The notes under the pieces: generated by a model
The model's input: only the letters and a program-made list of their open reading frames with translations
What the model was told of the DNA's origin: nothing
The model's database searches: none
In this document: positions 35,101 through 44,225 of the stretch, in pieces
Layout of the letters: every line of letters begins with the position of its first letter
How positions within the stretch are numbered: the first letter of the stretch is position 1
Position numbers and translations under genes: made by a program
Origin: Asterochloris sp. CNOR1
Taxonomy: Eukaryota > Chlorophyta > Trebouxiophyceae > Trebouxiales > Trebouxiaceae
Reading direction: 5' to 3'
Assembly: GCA_963969365.1 (NCBI GenBank)
Contig: OZ017746.1
Coordinates: forward strand, 1,612,001 to 1,676,000
Length of the DNA stretch: 64,000 nucleotides

Positions 35101-35180
35101 CATCATATCAGAAGCTGCATGATCTGCTAGACAGCATTCAAAACATGCAGTTCCATGCAGCAGCAGGCAGAGAAGAGTAG
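32169..35180 (+). CDS. CK1/VRK-group protein kinase
   Basis: Ser/Thr kinase of the CK1 group. The glycine loop GSGGFSMVVLGRY is made by joining exon 1 (ends near 32315) to exon 2 (starts 32467), where WVALKLG holds the ATP lysine. Later exons give SYVKEWEIYNRL (helix C), IFEFGLVRGPNGIHTFVTMQ (hinge strand), VLHGDIKPANF (catalytic loop), VYIVDFGLAYRLPDM (DFG), FEGTPDYAST (activation segment), DDLESLAYTLLEVCLGSLPW (helix F with the CK1-type LPW) and a C-terminal helical exon ending at the stop 35180. The catalytic loop has HGD where most CK1 kinases have HRD. The fold is more like VRK or divergent CK1 than canonical CK1 delta. The start ATG at 32169 gives a 34-residue Ser/Asn-rich leader before the kinase domain. 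The substrate is unknown. Confidence 0.8.
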
Positions 35181-35262
35181 AGCATTGAATTGGGACCATC
35201 ACAATTGCAAGTAAACCCAACATTTACTACATGGAGTTCACAGTTGCCTGTTTGCAAAGATG

Positions 35263-38200
35263 TCATCTGCTCAGTCGATTTGAGGCCTCGCGAGCAAGAG
35301 CAGTCAGCTCAGTGTCTGTCGCTGGGTTCAGGGAGTCAAGGTATGCCTGCAGGAGCATGACTGAACCTTCATAATGAGCACAGAGCCTGACAGGCGTGGA
35401 CAGGGGATGCAGTGTTCGTACCTTCAGCCTCGGAACTCCCTCTGCCTGTACGAAGGCCTTTTGCAGATGTGGCTCATGGGCGCAAGCGATGATGCAGCGC
35501 AAGGCGCAGCGCTGCACACCCTTCCGTACACCTGGCGAGTCTGTGCCAACCTGCTTGGCGTTCTGCAGGCAGTGCAGCAATGCCACGTGGGCATCTGGCT
35601 TGACTCTGTACTGGCACAAGCAGGCCACTGCAAATCGTCACTTACCTGTCGCGACACTGTGCCACTGGCAGGCTTTTGCAGCATCTGTAGTACATGCTCA
35701 GGGGCTCCAAGCCTCAACAAGTCCGAAACAGGCTTGTCCCCCTTGCCTGCTAGCTTGCCTGCAGCATTGCAACAGCACAGTCACAGAAGGAACAGAACAA
35801 GGCAGTCCCCTGCATCTTTTGACGAGCTCACCAATGGCTCCTGTGGCATAGCAGTTTGCTTGTGGGTCATCAATGGTGAGGCCGGCAACCAGGGCCTGCA
35901 GCCCTCCAGCATTGACAATGGCCGACAAGCTCTCAACGCCCCCCACAGCTGCTCTGGCAATGCCGCCTGCGCCAAAGCGCTGCAGGATGGGGTCTCTGCT
36001 GAGCGCCCACTGCCGCATGGCTGCACAGGGCAGGAGGGGCTTCAGTCCAGAGATGAACAATGCTCCAGAATCGGCCATGGCACCAGTGGCCATGCTCACC
36101 AAGCTGTTTTGGACTACCAGGAAAAGCATGATCTGTGTGCTTTCATGAACGGCCATGGTGCTAGTGGCCCTGGTCATGTGTGAGAGGGACTGTCGGATAT
36201 GACCATGCTGTTCTGCAGCTACAGCGTCTGAGAGGTCTGACGACCATGTCTCACACTTAATGGGTCCAGGGGACCATTCTCATCAAGCTGGTGTCAAGCT
36301 GCTGAGCATGGGAAGGTACTCTGGGCCCTCCAGGGACGGCCAAAGCAACACTGGCCCAAAGTGTGGGAGATCGAGGTACTCCAGCTTTGAGCAACCATGA
36401 CTGGTGAGAGCAGGAACTGCACTACAGGCATGCTGCACCTGTGAGTGAAGCGGCGTCATCCTGCAACAGCATCTGCATGCCTGCTGGGCTGCCAGTCAGG
36501 CCGAAGATGGTGGTTGCCACAAATCGCTCCTCAGCCACAGAATGCATCTCCAGTGTGTTGCCAGGGGCAGCCCCCGGGGCATCATACTGCCGCGCGTGCT
36601 CCTCATTGAGCTGGGCCTGCAGAGATCGACAAGTGCAAACATCCAATGTGCTATTGCAAACATTGAATGCTGCACATCAACCAGCCAGCAATGCTGCCTG
36701 TGTAGCCCAAAGGCAGCTGCTGCAGCTACGCTATGCTGCATCTAGCAGACTAGAGCCAGGCATAGCACTGGCGTGGCGAGAACAACAAGAGTGCGCCAAA
36801 TATCAGGCGCTGATGTGTGGCCGTGCAAGCCACCTGCTTGAGAGCTCATCTTATCTGCTGAATAAAGGTTGCCCATCACTGCCCATTGGCGGCCACTGCC
36901 CCTTGTCTCTCCAGCTAGTTGTGCAAGTGGTGCAGGACAAGAAGCAGTGCAGCAGATCTGCCCACATGTGCAGGGGCCACTCAACAGTGGCTCACCAGCT
37001 CCGCCCCCCGGCCAATGATGGCATCCACAGCCCCACTATGCATGAGCAGGGGATGCAGCTGCTCCTCCGCAGCCAGCTCTGCCAGTGCACGGGCTGCATG
37101 CGACTTGGCCAGGCCGCCCTGCTCGGGACCCTGCTCCCAGCTGCCCTCCCCCTGCACCAGCAAGCAGACGCAAGTGAACATGCAGGCGGCAGGCTGGCAG
37201 ACTGCAGTCTCAAAGAGCTCTCATGATGGGGCATACGCTATGACATGGAAGCGATACACTGTCTGCAATGAGCCGTTCAACACAGTGACTCCACGCAACA
37301 TGCTGCCCTGCTCTGATGGTTGCTCTCCGCTGCCATACAACCCCCAACACATAAGGGCCACATATGGCTGCCGGGTTGCCCAGGGAGAGGCAGAGCCCTG
37401 CTGGAGCCCCTGCTATCAGCTGCCCTGCAGGCAATGTTAAGCAGAAAAGCAGCCCCTGCCCCGGCAGCAGCCTCTGCCAAGCTAGTGCCTTTTAAGGGGG
37501 GGGGGGGGGGGGGGGGGGGGGCTTTGCTAGACGTAAGCGTAAGCACTCCCTACACAGCGTCTCTGGGGCAGTGCTCAGCTGCCAGTCTGTGCAGCATCGA
37601 CACATGTTGAGGTGAGGGGGCTGGGCAGACACAGCTGCAGCAGTGCCTCACCCTGATGGCATGCGCCAAAGTAGGCAGGAACTCAGCATCCAGCTTGAGG
37701 TATGCATAAGCCTGTGGTGTTTTGAGCAGGTCTGCTGCACAGCCCAGCGCCACCACGCGCACCTGCAGACAAAGCCTCGCTGTTTGGGCAATGCCATCAT
37801 GCCTAGAACAGTGACGCAGAGCAATGCCCCAAAAACCTGTCAACAGCAGCGAGCTCCATTCACAGTTGATGGGCAGCAAGCCAATGCTTTGCAGTGACGC
37901 AGAGCAGTGCTGTGTGCACAGCAGCACGACTGGGTGGCGACCAGGAGCCCAATCATGAGGAAAGCTCAGTAGGTGTGGCACAACTACAACAAGCGAGGCA
38001 GTGTTCCTGCACAACACCAGCTGCATGAAGAGGCCCACCGTGGACTCTGCCTTGGGGTTGCTGACAACGTTCATGAGGGCAGGCAAGACCTCAGACTTGA
38101 GAATGGCTGCGTGGTTCTCCAGGTAGATGGTCAGCCCAGAGAGGATGGCCACAGCTCTCTCCCTGTCAGCATAGGCACCAGTCACCAGGTCTGCAGCCAG

Positions 38201-38990
38201 CTCTCTCAGGGACTCTGCAAGAGGGGAGGATGACTGCTTGAGAGGAGCAGAATGACTGTGCTGGTACGTGACTGCGCTGGGACATGACCCAGCAAAGGGC
38301 AGCATCTGAATGCTGCGATGAGAAATGAGCATCTGAGATAACAGCAGGGGCAAAGCAGACTTCTGGGGCTGCAATTGGGCAAGAGTGGAGGACAGCAGCT
38401 GTGCAGCTGGCAGTGAGGCACTGCAGTTGAGGTGGGCCAGATCTAGGAATTGCACAGGCTCAAGGAGCAGCACCCCTGGACTACACAAGTGAAGTGCTGC
38501 AATGGGGGTGCAGGCAGAGACCTAAGGAGTGAGCTGGACTGAGCGCTGCAAGTGCCGCAGCAATGTCAGACTGGGCCCACCTGGGCTGAGCCGCTCCTCA
38601 TCCATATCAGCATGTGCTTGGAGCAGGCCTGCTGCTGCAAAGGTCAGGAGGCTTGTTTGCCACACCCAGGCAGGGATCCTGCCAGCAACAGCACTGCTAG
38701 TCACTGCCTCCTGCAGCAACGGGTTGCTCAGGCGTGTGAACTCATCTATCCTCTGTGCTGACAAGTGCGCCATGGACACTTGCTGCATGGTTTGTGGAGC
38801 ATGCAAGGAGCAGAGAATGTGTAGAGGATGAACCTTTGCACCTCAGAACGGTACAGCAGCTTGACTAGCGCTGGCACTTGAATCTCGAGCCTCTGAGCAT
38901 GTTGGCCTCTGTAAATGTTCAGCAATCGTCTTACGACCTGTGGCTTGGCCTGACGCATGGTGTGATTCACGGATCTGGCAGGAGCTGCTT
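35263..38990 (-). CDS. Armadillo/HEAT-like repeat protein
   Basis: Multi-exon minus-strand gene of helical repeats. In transcript order: QVVRRLLNIYRGQHAQRLEI (about 38.9 kb), PAWVWQTSLLTFAAAGLLQA (38.5-38.8 kb), ELAADLVTGAYADRERAVAI and VLPALMNVVSNPKAESTVGL (38.0-38.2 kb), VVALGCAADLLKTPQAYAYL (37.65-37.76 kb), SHAARALAELAAEEQLHPLL (37.0-37.18 kb), ATTIFGLTGSPAGMQMLL (36.45-36.6 kb), GIARAAVGGVESLSAIVNAG and ANCYATGAIGELVK (35.8-36.1 kb), RCALRCIIACAHEPHLQKAF (about 35.5 kb), and the end ELTALAREASNRLSR. The pattern A..AL..L.......LL..G..ALI is that of ARM repeats, which bind other proteins. No catalytic domain or F/U-box is visible. The start is uncertain. Confidence 0.68.
37496..37521. repeat. 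G homopolymer of 26 bases
   Basis: Longest single-base run in the window, in an intron of the ARM-repeat gene (C on its transcript). Confidence 0.9.
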
Positions 38991-39215
38991 GATCGAATTG
39001 CTGGGCATAGAGTACGACCTATAGGAAGCCAGGTGACGCCCTGCAACATGGCTTGAAACTTAAAGGCCTGCTCCGCAACAGAGCCTATTCATCGTGCTCA
39101 TGCCCATCGGAATACTTCTTGATGAAAGTTTGAGGTTTCAAATGAAAAGTCAAAGAGCTTAGGACTGTGTGCCTACTTAGAGCTTTTCAATCTCACCATA
39201 GGTAAGCAGGCTAGA

Positions 39216-40280
39216 ATGAAGTCTAAGCCAGGCAGTGGCAAGAGGCAAGAGCGCAACTTTGAGATTGTTGTCAACCACATCACCACCAATGAAGACCAGC
39301 TGCCTCAGGTCTCGCGGCAGAGCATGGCGGCTCTGAAGGATGTCTTTGGACACAACATCAAGAAGTACTCAGGCACTCTTCACCACGAGTCAGGCAACCA
39401 CCATGTACATTTCCTTGTGATGTCTGAGGCTCCTAAGACCAAGAGCGCTGTCAAAGCCAGTATTGCTGCCTCCATGGCACTCATCTTTGGCACACAGACT
39501 GACTCTGTGGAAGTGAAGTTGTTCAATGAGTTGAAAGCAGATGCTGGACCAGCTCACGGCCTGAAGGGGCTTGGCGACTACAGGTCGCTGTACGTGAACA
39601 ATAACGACCATGAGAATCACCGCCCAAAGCATCCTGAGCACAGGACAGTGGAGTTCATGTGTGGTGGAGATTGGGAAATTTCACATGGAGGTGCCAGGAA
39701 TAGTGCTGGACGACAAGGGCCAGTGCAAGTGGCAATAGTGGCCATCAGGGCAGGGACTCCAGAGTTGCAGTGCAAAAACTATGAGGATTTCCAGCGTCTG
39801 CTGGAAGCCGCCGCGAAGAGTGTGGGTTGCACCATATATACCTTGCCGAAGGTACCGGGCTTCTTTAGTACTGTGCCCAAGCGCGTGGAGGGTAACTTCG
39901 TCCCCAACCCTGCCTATGATGAGGAGGAGTTCAAGGCCCTACCCAAACAGGAGCAAACCAGCAAGCGGAAGCGCACCATGAAGTATATGCAGGGGCCAGA
40001 CGGGCTAAGCCTAAGTCAGAAGGTTGTGGTCAAGCACAACTTTCTGGAGGGACACCCTCCTGCTTTTTACAGATTCAGGCTCCTTGAGCCAATCAGGAAG
40101 TTGCAGTCTAACAGGATGCTCACAGTTCCCAAGTTGAAGCAGCTCTATGAGGAGGCATTCATCGATCTGTTCAAGGACTACCCACCTCCTGGATGGACGT
40201 CTGGCCGTGCGCCAGCAAGGGCATGTGTCAGTTACAATCTGCCAGCAGCAGTTATTGCTGATGTGATGAAGGCCAGATGA
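39216..40280 (+). CDS. Intronless ORF with candidate HUH endonuclease (Rep-like) domain
   Basis: Single uninterrupted ORF of 354 residues in a region where host genes have introns every 100-250 bases. The N-terminal third has the order expected of an HUH nuclease: a hydrophobic first strand (NFEIVVNHITT), a helix, then strands KKYSGTLHHE and HHVHFLVMS carrying the H-x-H motif (about residue 65), then a helix and a possible catalytic-tyrosine segment LGDYRSLYVNNNDHE (about residue 125). No helicase or second nuclease domain follows. The C-terminal part is basic (SKRKRTMKYM) and ends with a Lys/Arg-rich helical region. Replitrons, described in green algae, are eukaryotic elements with a single-tyrosine HUH nuclease; that family or a captured Rep gene are the first candidates. 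The start ATG at 39216 gives a Lys/Ser-rich leader. It looks whole. The family call rests on motif order only. Confidence 0.45.
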   Translation: MKSKPGSGKRQERNFEIVVNHITTNEDQLPQVSRQSMAALKDVFGHNIKKYSGTLHHESGNHHVHFLVMSEAPKTKSAVKASIAASMALIFGTQTDSVEVKLFNELKADAGPAHGLKGLGDYRSLYVNNNDHENHRPKHPEHRTVEFMCGGDWEISHGGARNSAGRQGPVQVAIVAIRAGTPELQCKNYEDFQRLLEAAAKSVGCTIYTLPKVPGFFSTVPKRVEGNFVPNPAYDEEEFKALPKQEQTSKRKRTMKYMQGPDGLSLSQKVVVKHNFLEGHPPAFYRFRLLEPIRKLQSNRMLTVPKLKQLYEEAFIDLFKDYPPPGWTSGRAPARACVSYNLPAAVIADVMKAR

Positions 40281-40447
40281 TGCAAGCTTGTTTACAAGAT
40301 CATGAACTTGTCTGAATCACCATGCCACAGCACAGGTGTGGAAGGTTGCGTCCACGTACCACACCGTATGACTTTGTAACAGATGCACAGATTGCGCGAG
40401 TGCAGCCCTTTTCAAGGGCCCAGGAGGTCCTCTTGTGCCACCAGGGA

Positions 40448-40656
40448 TTCAAGTGTAGATGCTGCCAGATCCAAAAAGCCACCACATGTGTTGGTCAGGC
40501 CAGCTCCCTCTGAGTAATACCTTCAAGTGTATTTCAAGTGTAGTGGAACCTTTGTTGTGCAGTGGCAAGCCAAAAGTGGTTGATTGGCCCAGAGAAAAGG
40601 GTTACGCGGACATGCAGATCTTCAGTTCATGTAGACCAAGAGTGTTTCAAGTGTAG
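40448..40656. repeat. 11-bp direct repeat family (ttcaagtgtag)
   Basis: Exact copies lie at 40448-40458, 40533-40543 and 40646-40656, with a 10-of-11 copy at 40522. They sit between the HUH-like ORF and the palindrome. A second small direct repeat (gagtgaaat at 40712 and 40731) follows the palindrome. Such iterated sites near a Rep-like gene could be protein-binding iterons; this is inference. Confidence 0.75.
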
Positions 40657-40663
40657 TCTGTCG

Positions 40664-40689
40664 GGGGGCAAGCCTGCAGGCTTGCCCCC
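40664..40689. repeat. Perfect 26-bp palindrome
   Basis: A 13-base arm (gggggcaagcctg) is followed at once by its exact reverse complement, centred on ctgcag. It can form a GC-rich hairpin without a loop spacer. It lies between the convergent 3' ends of the HUH-like and recombinase-like genes, so it could be a terminator, a transposon end hairpin or a nicking site. Confidence 0.9.
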
Positions 40690-40843
40690 TTGCGTGAGAT
40701 CTGATTTTGTGGAGTGAAATCTGACTTTCTGAGTGAAATGGTACACCGCTCAGTAAGATATGACTTTCAGCAGAGAAATGTACCTGTGCAGGTAATTGGC
40801 GGTAGGAATTTCAATTTAGATCAGCAAACAAGCAGAGGCTTGC

Positions 40844-43800
40844 TCAGCTGCTCTGCTTACGCTTGCCAAGCAGCTTGGAATCACTGCTGTACCTGCTGCA
40901 TAGCTGCTGCAGTGAGCTGACTGTCCTGGTGGCGGAAATTCGCTCACATTCCATTTCTAAAGCCCCGACCACAGCAGCCATGGTGCTTCCCAAGGCAACC
41001 ATGCGGTTCCTGACCTCAGCAGCAATGCCATTTTTGAATCTTGAGAAGGCCATGCTGCTGGCCCTTGCTTCTTTCTTGCTGCCATGCCACCTGCGGAGGT
41101 CTGAAGGCACCGCTGAGATCTTGGAGAATGCCTCAAATGCTTCTGGGACTGTCTGGAAATCTGAGAGCTTCCACACCTGCAGTTCACAAGGCGACAAGGT
41201 CTGACCAGTACACAGGCGCTCAAGCTGAAAGGCAATTGACTGCATACCTGTTTCTCGACCAAAAAGGAGTCCCTCTCATCCCCAGGGCTCAGCGCACTGA
41301 GGGCCTGAGGCAGCAGAGTAACGCCATAGCTGGCCTTTGAAGCCAGAGGCACCCACGGCATGGGGTTGGCGGATGCTGGAGGCTGAACACTGGAAAGAGG
41401 CACCTGGGGCAGCATCACCACAGGGGCAACTGGCATAGGCGTGGCCTCCTTTCCACTCAGCGTCTTGAAGAAAGCCTGCAACATGGCAGGGGAAAGGGTC
41501 AGAGCATGGTTGATCTGGACACCTCAAGGCCACAGCGCTCACCATTGGGTTGGTGAAAAACTCATTTTTGTCTTTGAGAACCCTCTCAGCGGCAATGTGT
41601 TTGTCCCATGTCTCTTGCCGCAGCTGCTTGCCTACAGCGCTCTGCAGAAGGCGACTGGCTGCTGGCGGGATGGTGCGGAGCCACTGGTCCCCATATGACT
41701 GAATTCTCAAGCTGGCGTTCTGCACAAACACCTGCCGCAGGTGGTCGATGGCGCGTAAGGGCGCCAGCAAAGGATGTGCAGGGTGGCATCGCACGCCAGC
41801 TTGGCGCAGGAGCACTGTCAAGCCCGGGATGATGCGATCCAGCACATCCTCCTCAGCCTGCAGAACACAATCAGATCAGTCCCCCCATTCCCCAATTTTG
41901 GTGATTTGCGTGAGAAGCACTGGCACTGCAGTGACCTTACCTTGAAATCAGCCTGACCCAAACGATGATTCTCCTTCCAGTCCCGTCCCCACCCAGCCAG
42001 CCTGTGGGCTGTGTCTGGGTCAAAGATGCAATACAGGTCTGTGGTGTCAGACTCATGCCTGCATGGCACAACACTGGTCAGCTGGGGATAATGTTGTTCA
42101 AAGTGCACAGCATGGCCTGAGTTGCCTACCTCACCGCCATCTTGATCTCCGCTTTGTTGATGCCCACATTCTTTGCCGCCTCCACACCATGCTTCTTGAA
42201 TTTGTGGCTGACTTCCCCTTTCGTTGAGTACCCATCAAGCCTGCCACAGGGCACACCTGCGATGTAACAAGCCACAGATGTCACCCACAGCCGTGTCCAA
42301 AATCTGAAGCATTAACGCACTGGCTCACCAGCAAGGTCAAAAGCCTGCCGAAGGTGAACGTTGAGGGTCTGCCCGCTCATGGGCTGATTCCCCTGCATGC
42401 TAGGGGCTGCAACAATGTAGTTGGCCAGATCCTCAAGTTTGATGCCCCTGTGGAAGGCAGCGACAGCCAGGTCGGCAAGCGCTGCCTGAGGACAGATGCG
42501 ATGGTCTCGATACCTGCGGCAGAGGAGGCAAAACCCTGAGAACACACTGCAGCAAACTGCCCAAGTGCGTCTGACAACATGAATGCACATACCTGACGAC
42601 ACCAGGAATATCCACCTGCCCAGGCTTCACAGTCTTGCCCTGCATGCTACCACAGAGGATTGCCACAGAGGGCGTTGGCCCCACACCATCCTGCGTCCTC
42701 AGTGCCAGGCAGCTCCAGGGAAGCTTGCGCAGGTCATCAGAGCGGCCCAGTGTGGCTGGCATGAACGTCATTGCCATCCTCAGCAGACAGGCCCACTGCC
42801 ACTGCTTCTGCTGGAAAGCTTTTTGCAGGGACTGGCGAAGCTGCCCTGCGCTCAGTGCAGCATCCACCTGCACATTCAAACAGCAACTTGACGCATGAAA
42901 GTCACAAGTAGCGGCTGGACTTGTGCCAGCCGAGCTGATGGAACGTTTCAAGACAGACAGGAATTCTGATGGAGAGAAGTGGATGAACAAAGCAGAGCTA
43001 GGAAGCATGTCAGTCATCTGTTCAGCCAACCCTGAGAACACCCAGCGCTGAGACTTCTTGGCCGATGGCAGCTTGGAAGCCATGGTCAGGGCAAAGACGC
43101 CAGCTTCGTTGATCCAGGCTGATGCCAGCCCACCACAGTCCACCGACATCGACCTCAAAACAGGGAAGCCCTCTGAGGTCCATACACACCTGAGCTGCCA
43201 CCTGCGCATTGAGGTTCTCAGCCTGCATCTCCTTGCAATGTGCACGGACCAAGTCCCTAACTGCCTGAATCTCCAGGGGTGCGGGTACATCTGAGGTGAT
43301 GCGGCCCTGTGAGTACTGCTCTCTGCAGACTTCCTTGAGGTGGCACAGATAATCACTGCACACACCAGGCCAAAGTTGGGGAGGGCAAGACTTGAGTGCA
43401 GCTCAGACATGGCAGTGGAGTGGCCTCTCACCCCACACTGCTGAATGAGTATCGAGCACCATTCTGCTGCACTGCCTCATCCACAAGCCATATCGAGAAC
43501 TCAAGAATCTTGGCCTGGGACATGAGGTCGCCATCAGGGGACGCCTCCCTGCTCACAGTATCTCTGCAAGAATGGGTGTGTGTGAGCGACATGTCCTCGT
43601 AAGCATCAAGGGCGCCATGAAGAACGGGATCAAAGGCCTACGGTGTCTACCTTCCAGAGCTTGGCAGCGGATTTTTCAGCCTGGACTGTGTTCTGTGGCT
43701 TAGCCGCACCATGACGTACATTGATGTGCTGGGTGCACCGGAGAATACGAGCTTCCTCCTCAGGAGTGTTAGGCATGGTTGCTGCCAAGCCAACTGCTGC

Positions 43801-44061
43801 GTCTGGGATTGGTGCTCCATTCTGCTGGCCCAAGGTCTCTAAACTGTGCACACCAAGGGCAGAGACCGGCACTGGCTGGAGATCATCCACCACGCCAGAC
43901 AGGTGTCTGCAGGCTTGATTAATGGCCGCTCTGAGAGAACGGGGGCTGTCTGGGGAGCAACTGCCATGCAGTTGTGCTATGTAGTCCCCAGCCAGCCCCA
44001 GGTTGATGACATGGTTGATGTAGCTGCCGTACTGAGCAGATGGCACTTGGTAGTGCTGCAT
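40844..44061 (-). CDS. Tyrosine-recombinase-like gene (Crypton-type candidate)
   Basis: Multi-exon minus-strand gene. The first exon (43651-44061) encodes an N-terminal region starting MQHYQVPSAQYGSY. Its join to exon 2 (DTVSREASPDGDLMSQAK) does not keep frame as I drew it, so an intron border there is wrong or missing. The core shows a recombinase-type first arginine box, MTFMPATLGRSDDLRKLPWS (about 42.75 kb), then HRICPQAALADLAVAAF and MSGQTLNVHLRQAF (42.33-42.5 kb), then EVSHKFKKHGVEAAKNVGIN (about 42.17 kb) where recombinases have H-x-x-R followed by a helix. Here the Arg position is Lys, and a clear C-terminal catalytic Tyr is not located. The C-terminal exons are helical (SSLQQLCSRYSSDSKLLGK) and stop at 40844. 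This layout, with introns and no reverse transcriptase, fits a Crypton-like or domesticated recombinase better than a DIRS element. Confidence 0.5.
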
Positions 44062-44225
44062 GAAGATGGATCTGGGGAACTTTGGCGCGCTAGGGTTTTG
44101 GACCTAGGAATTAGGTTGGAAGGCTAGTTTGAACTTGGCAAACTGAGCTTTCGCGTATAGCTGCTGACAAACAAATTTTCAGCAGTTCTGCACGGCTTGC
44201 GCCGATCTGCTTGTTTGCTGTTGGC
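44062..44225. other. Short divergent spacer
   Basis: Between the recombinase-like start (-) and the likely 5' part of the ATPase gene (+). It includes a small cctagg palindrome near 44103. No other structure is seen. Confidence 0.35.

Larger units (their letters stand above)
39100..44061. mobile_element. Candidate composite mobile element: HUH-like ORF plus tyrosine-recombinase-like gene, convergent
   Basis: Two genes unlike the rest of the window face each other with their 3' ends 560 bases apart. One is a single-exon ORF with a candidate HUH nuclease motif, and the other resembles Crypton-type tyrosine recombinases. The space between them carries a perfect 26-bp palindrome and an 11-bp repeat family, the kind of structure seen near the ends of HUH transposons. 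Borders are guesses set by the neighbouring ARM-repeat and ATPase genes; I found no terminal inverted repeats or target duplications by eye. Two independent elements side by side are an equally fair reading. Confidence 0.35.

Noticed and set aside
35374-36183. 269-residue plus-strand ORF
   Set aside because: It is antisense to ARM-repeat exons and has no supporting motif.
39216-40280. Helitron autonomous protein
   Set aside because: There is no helicase domain and no double-Tyr Rep motif; the ORF is far too short.
40844-44061. DIRS-type retroelement
   Set aside because: No reverse transcriptase or RNase H sequence is visible beside the recombinase-like gene.
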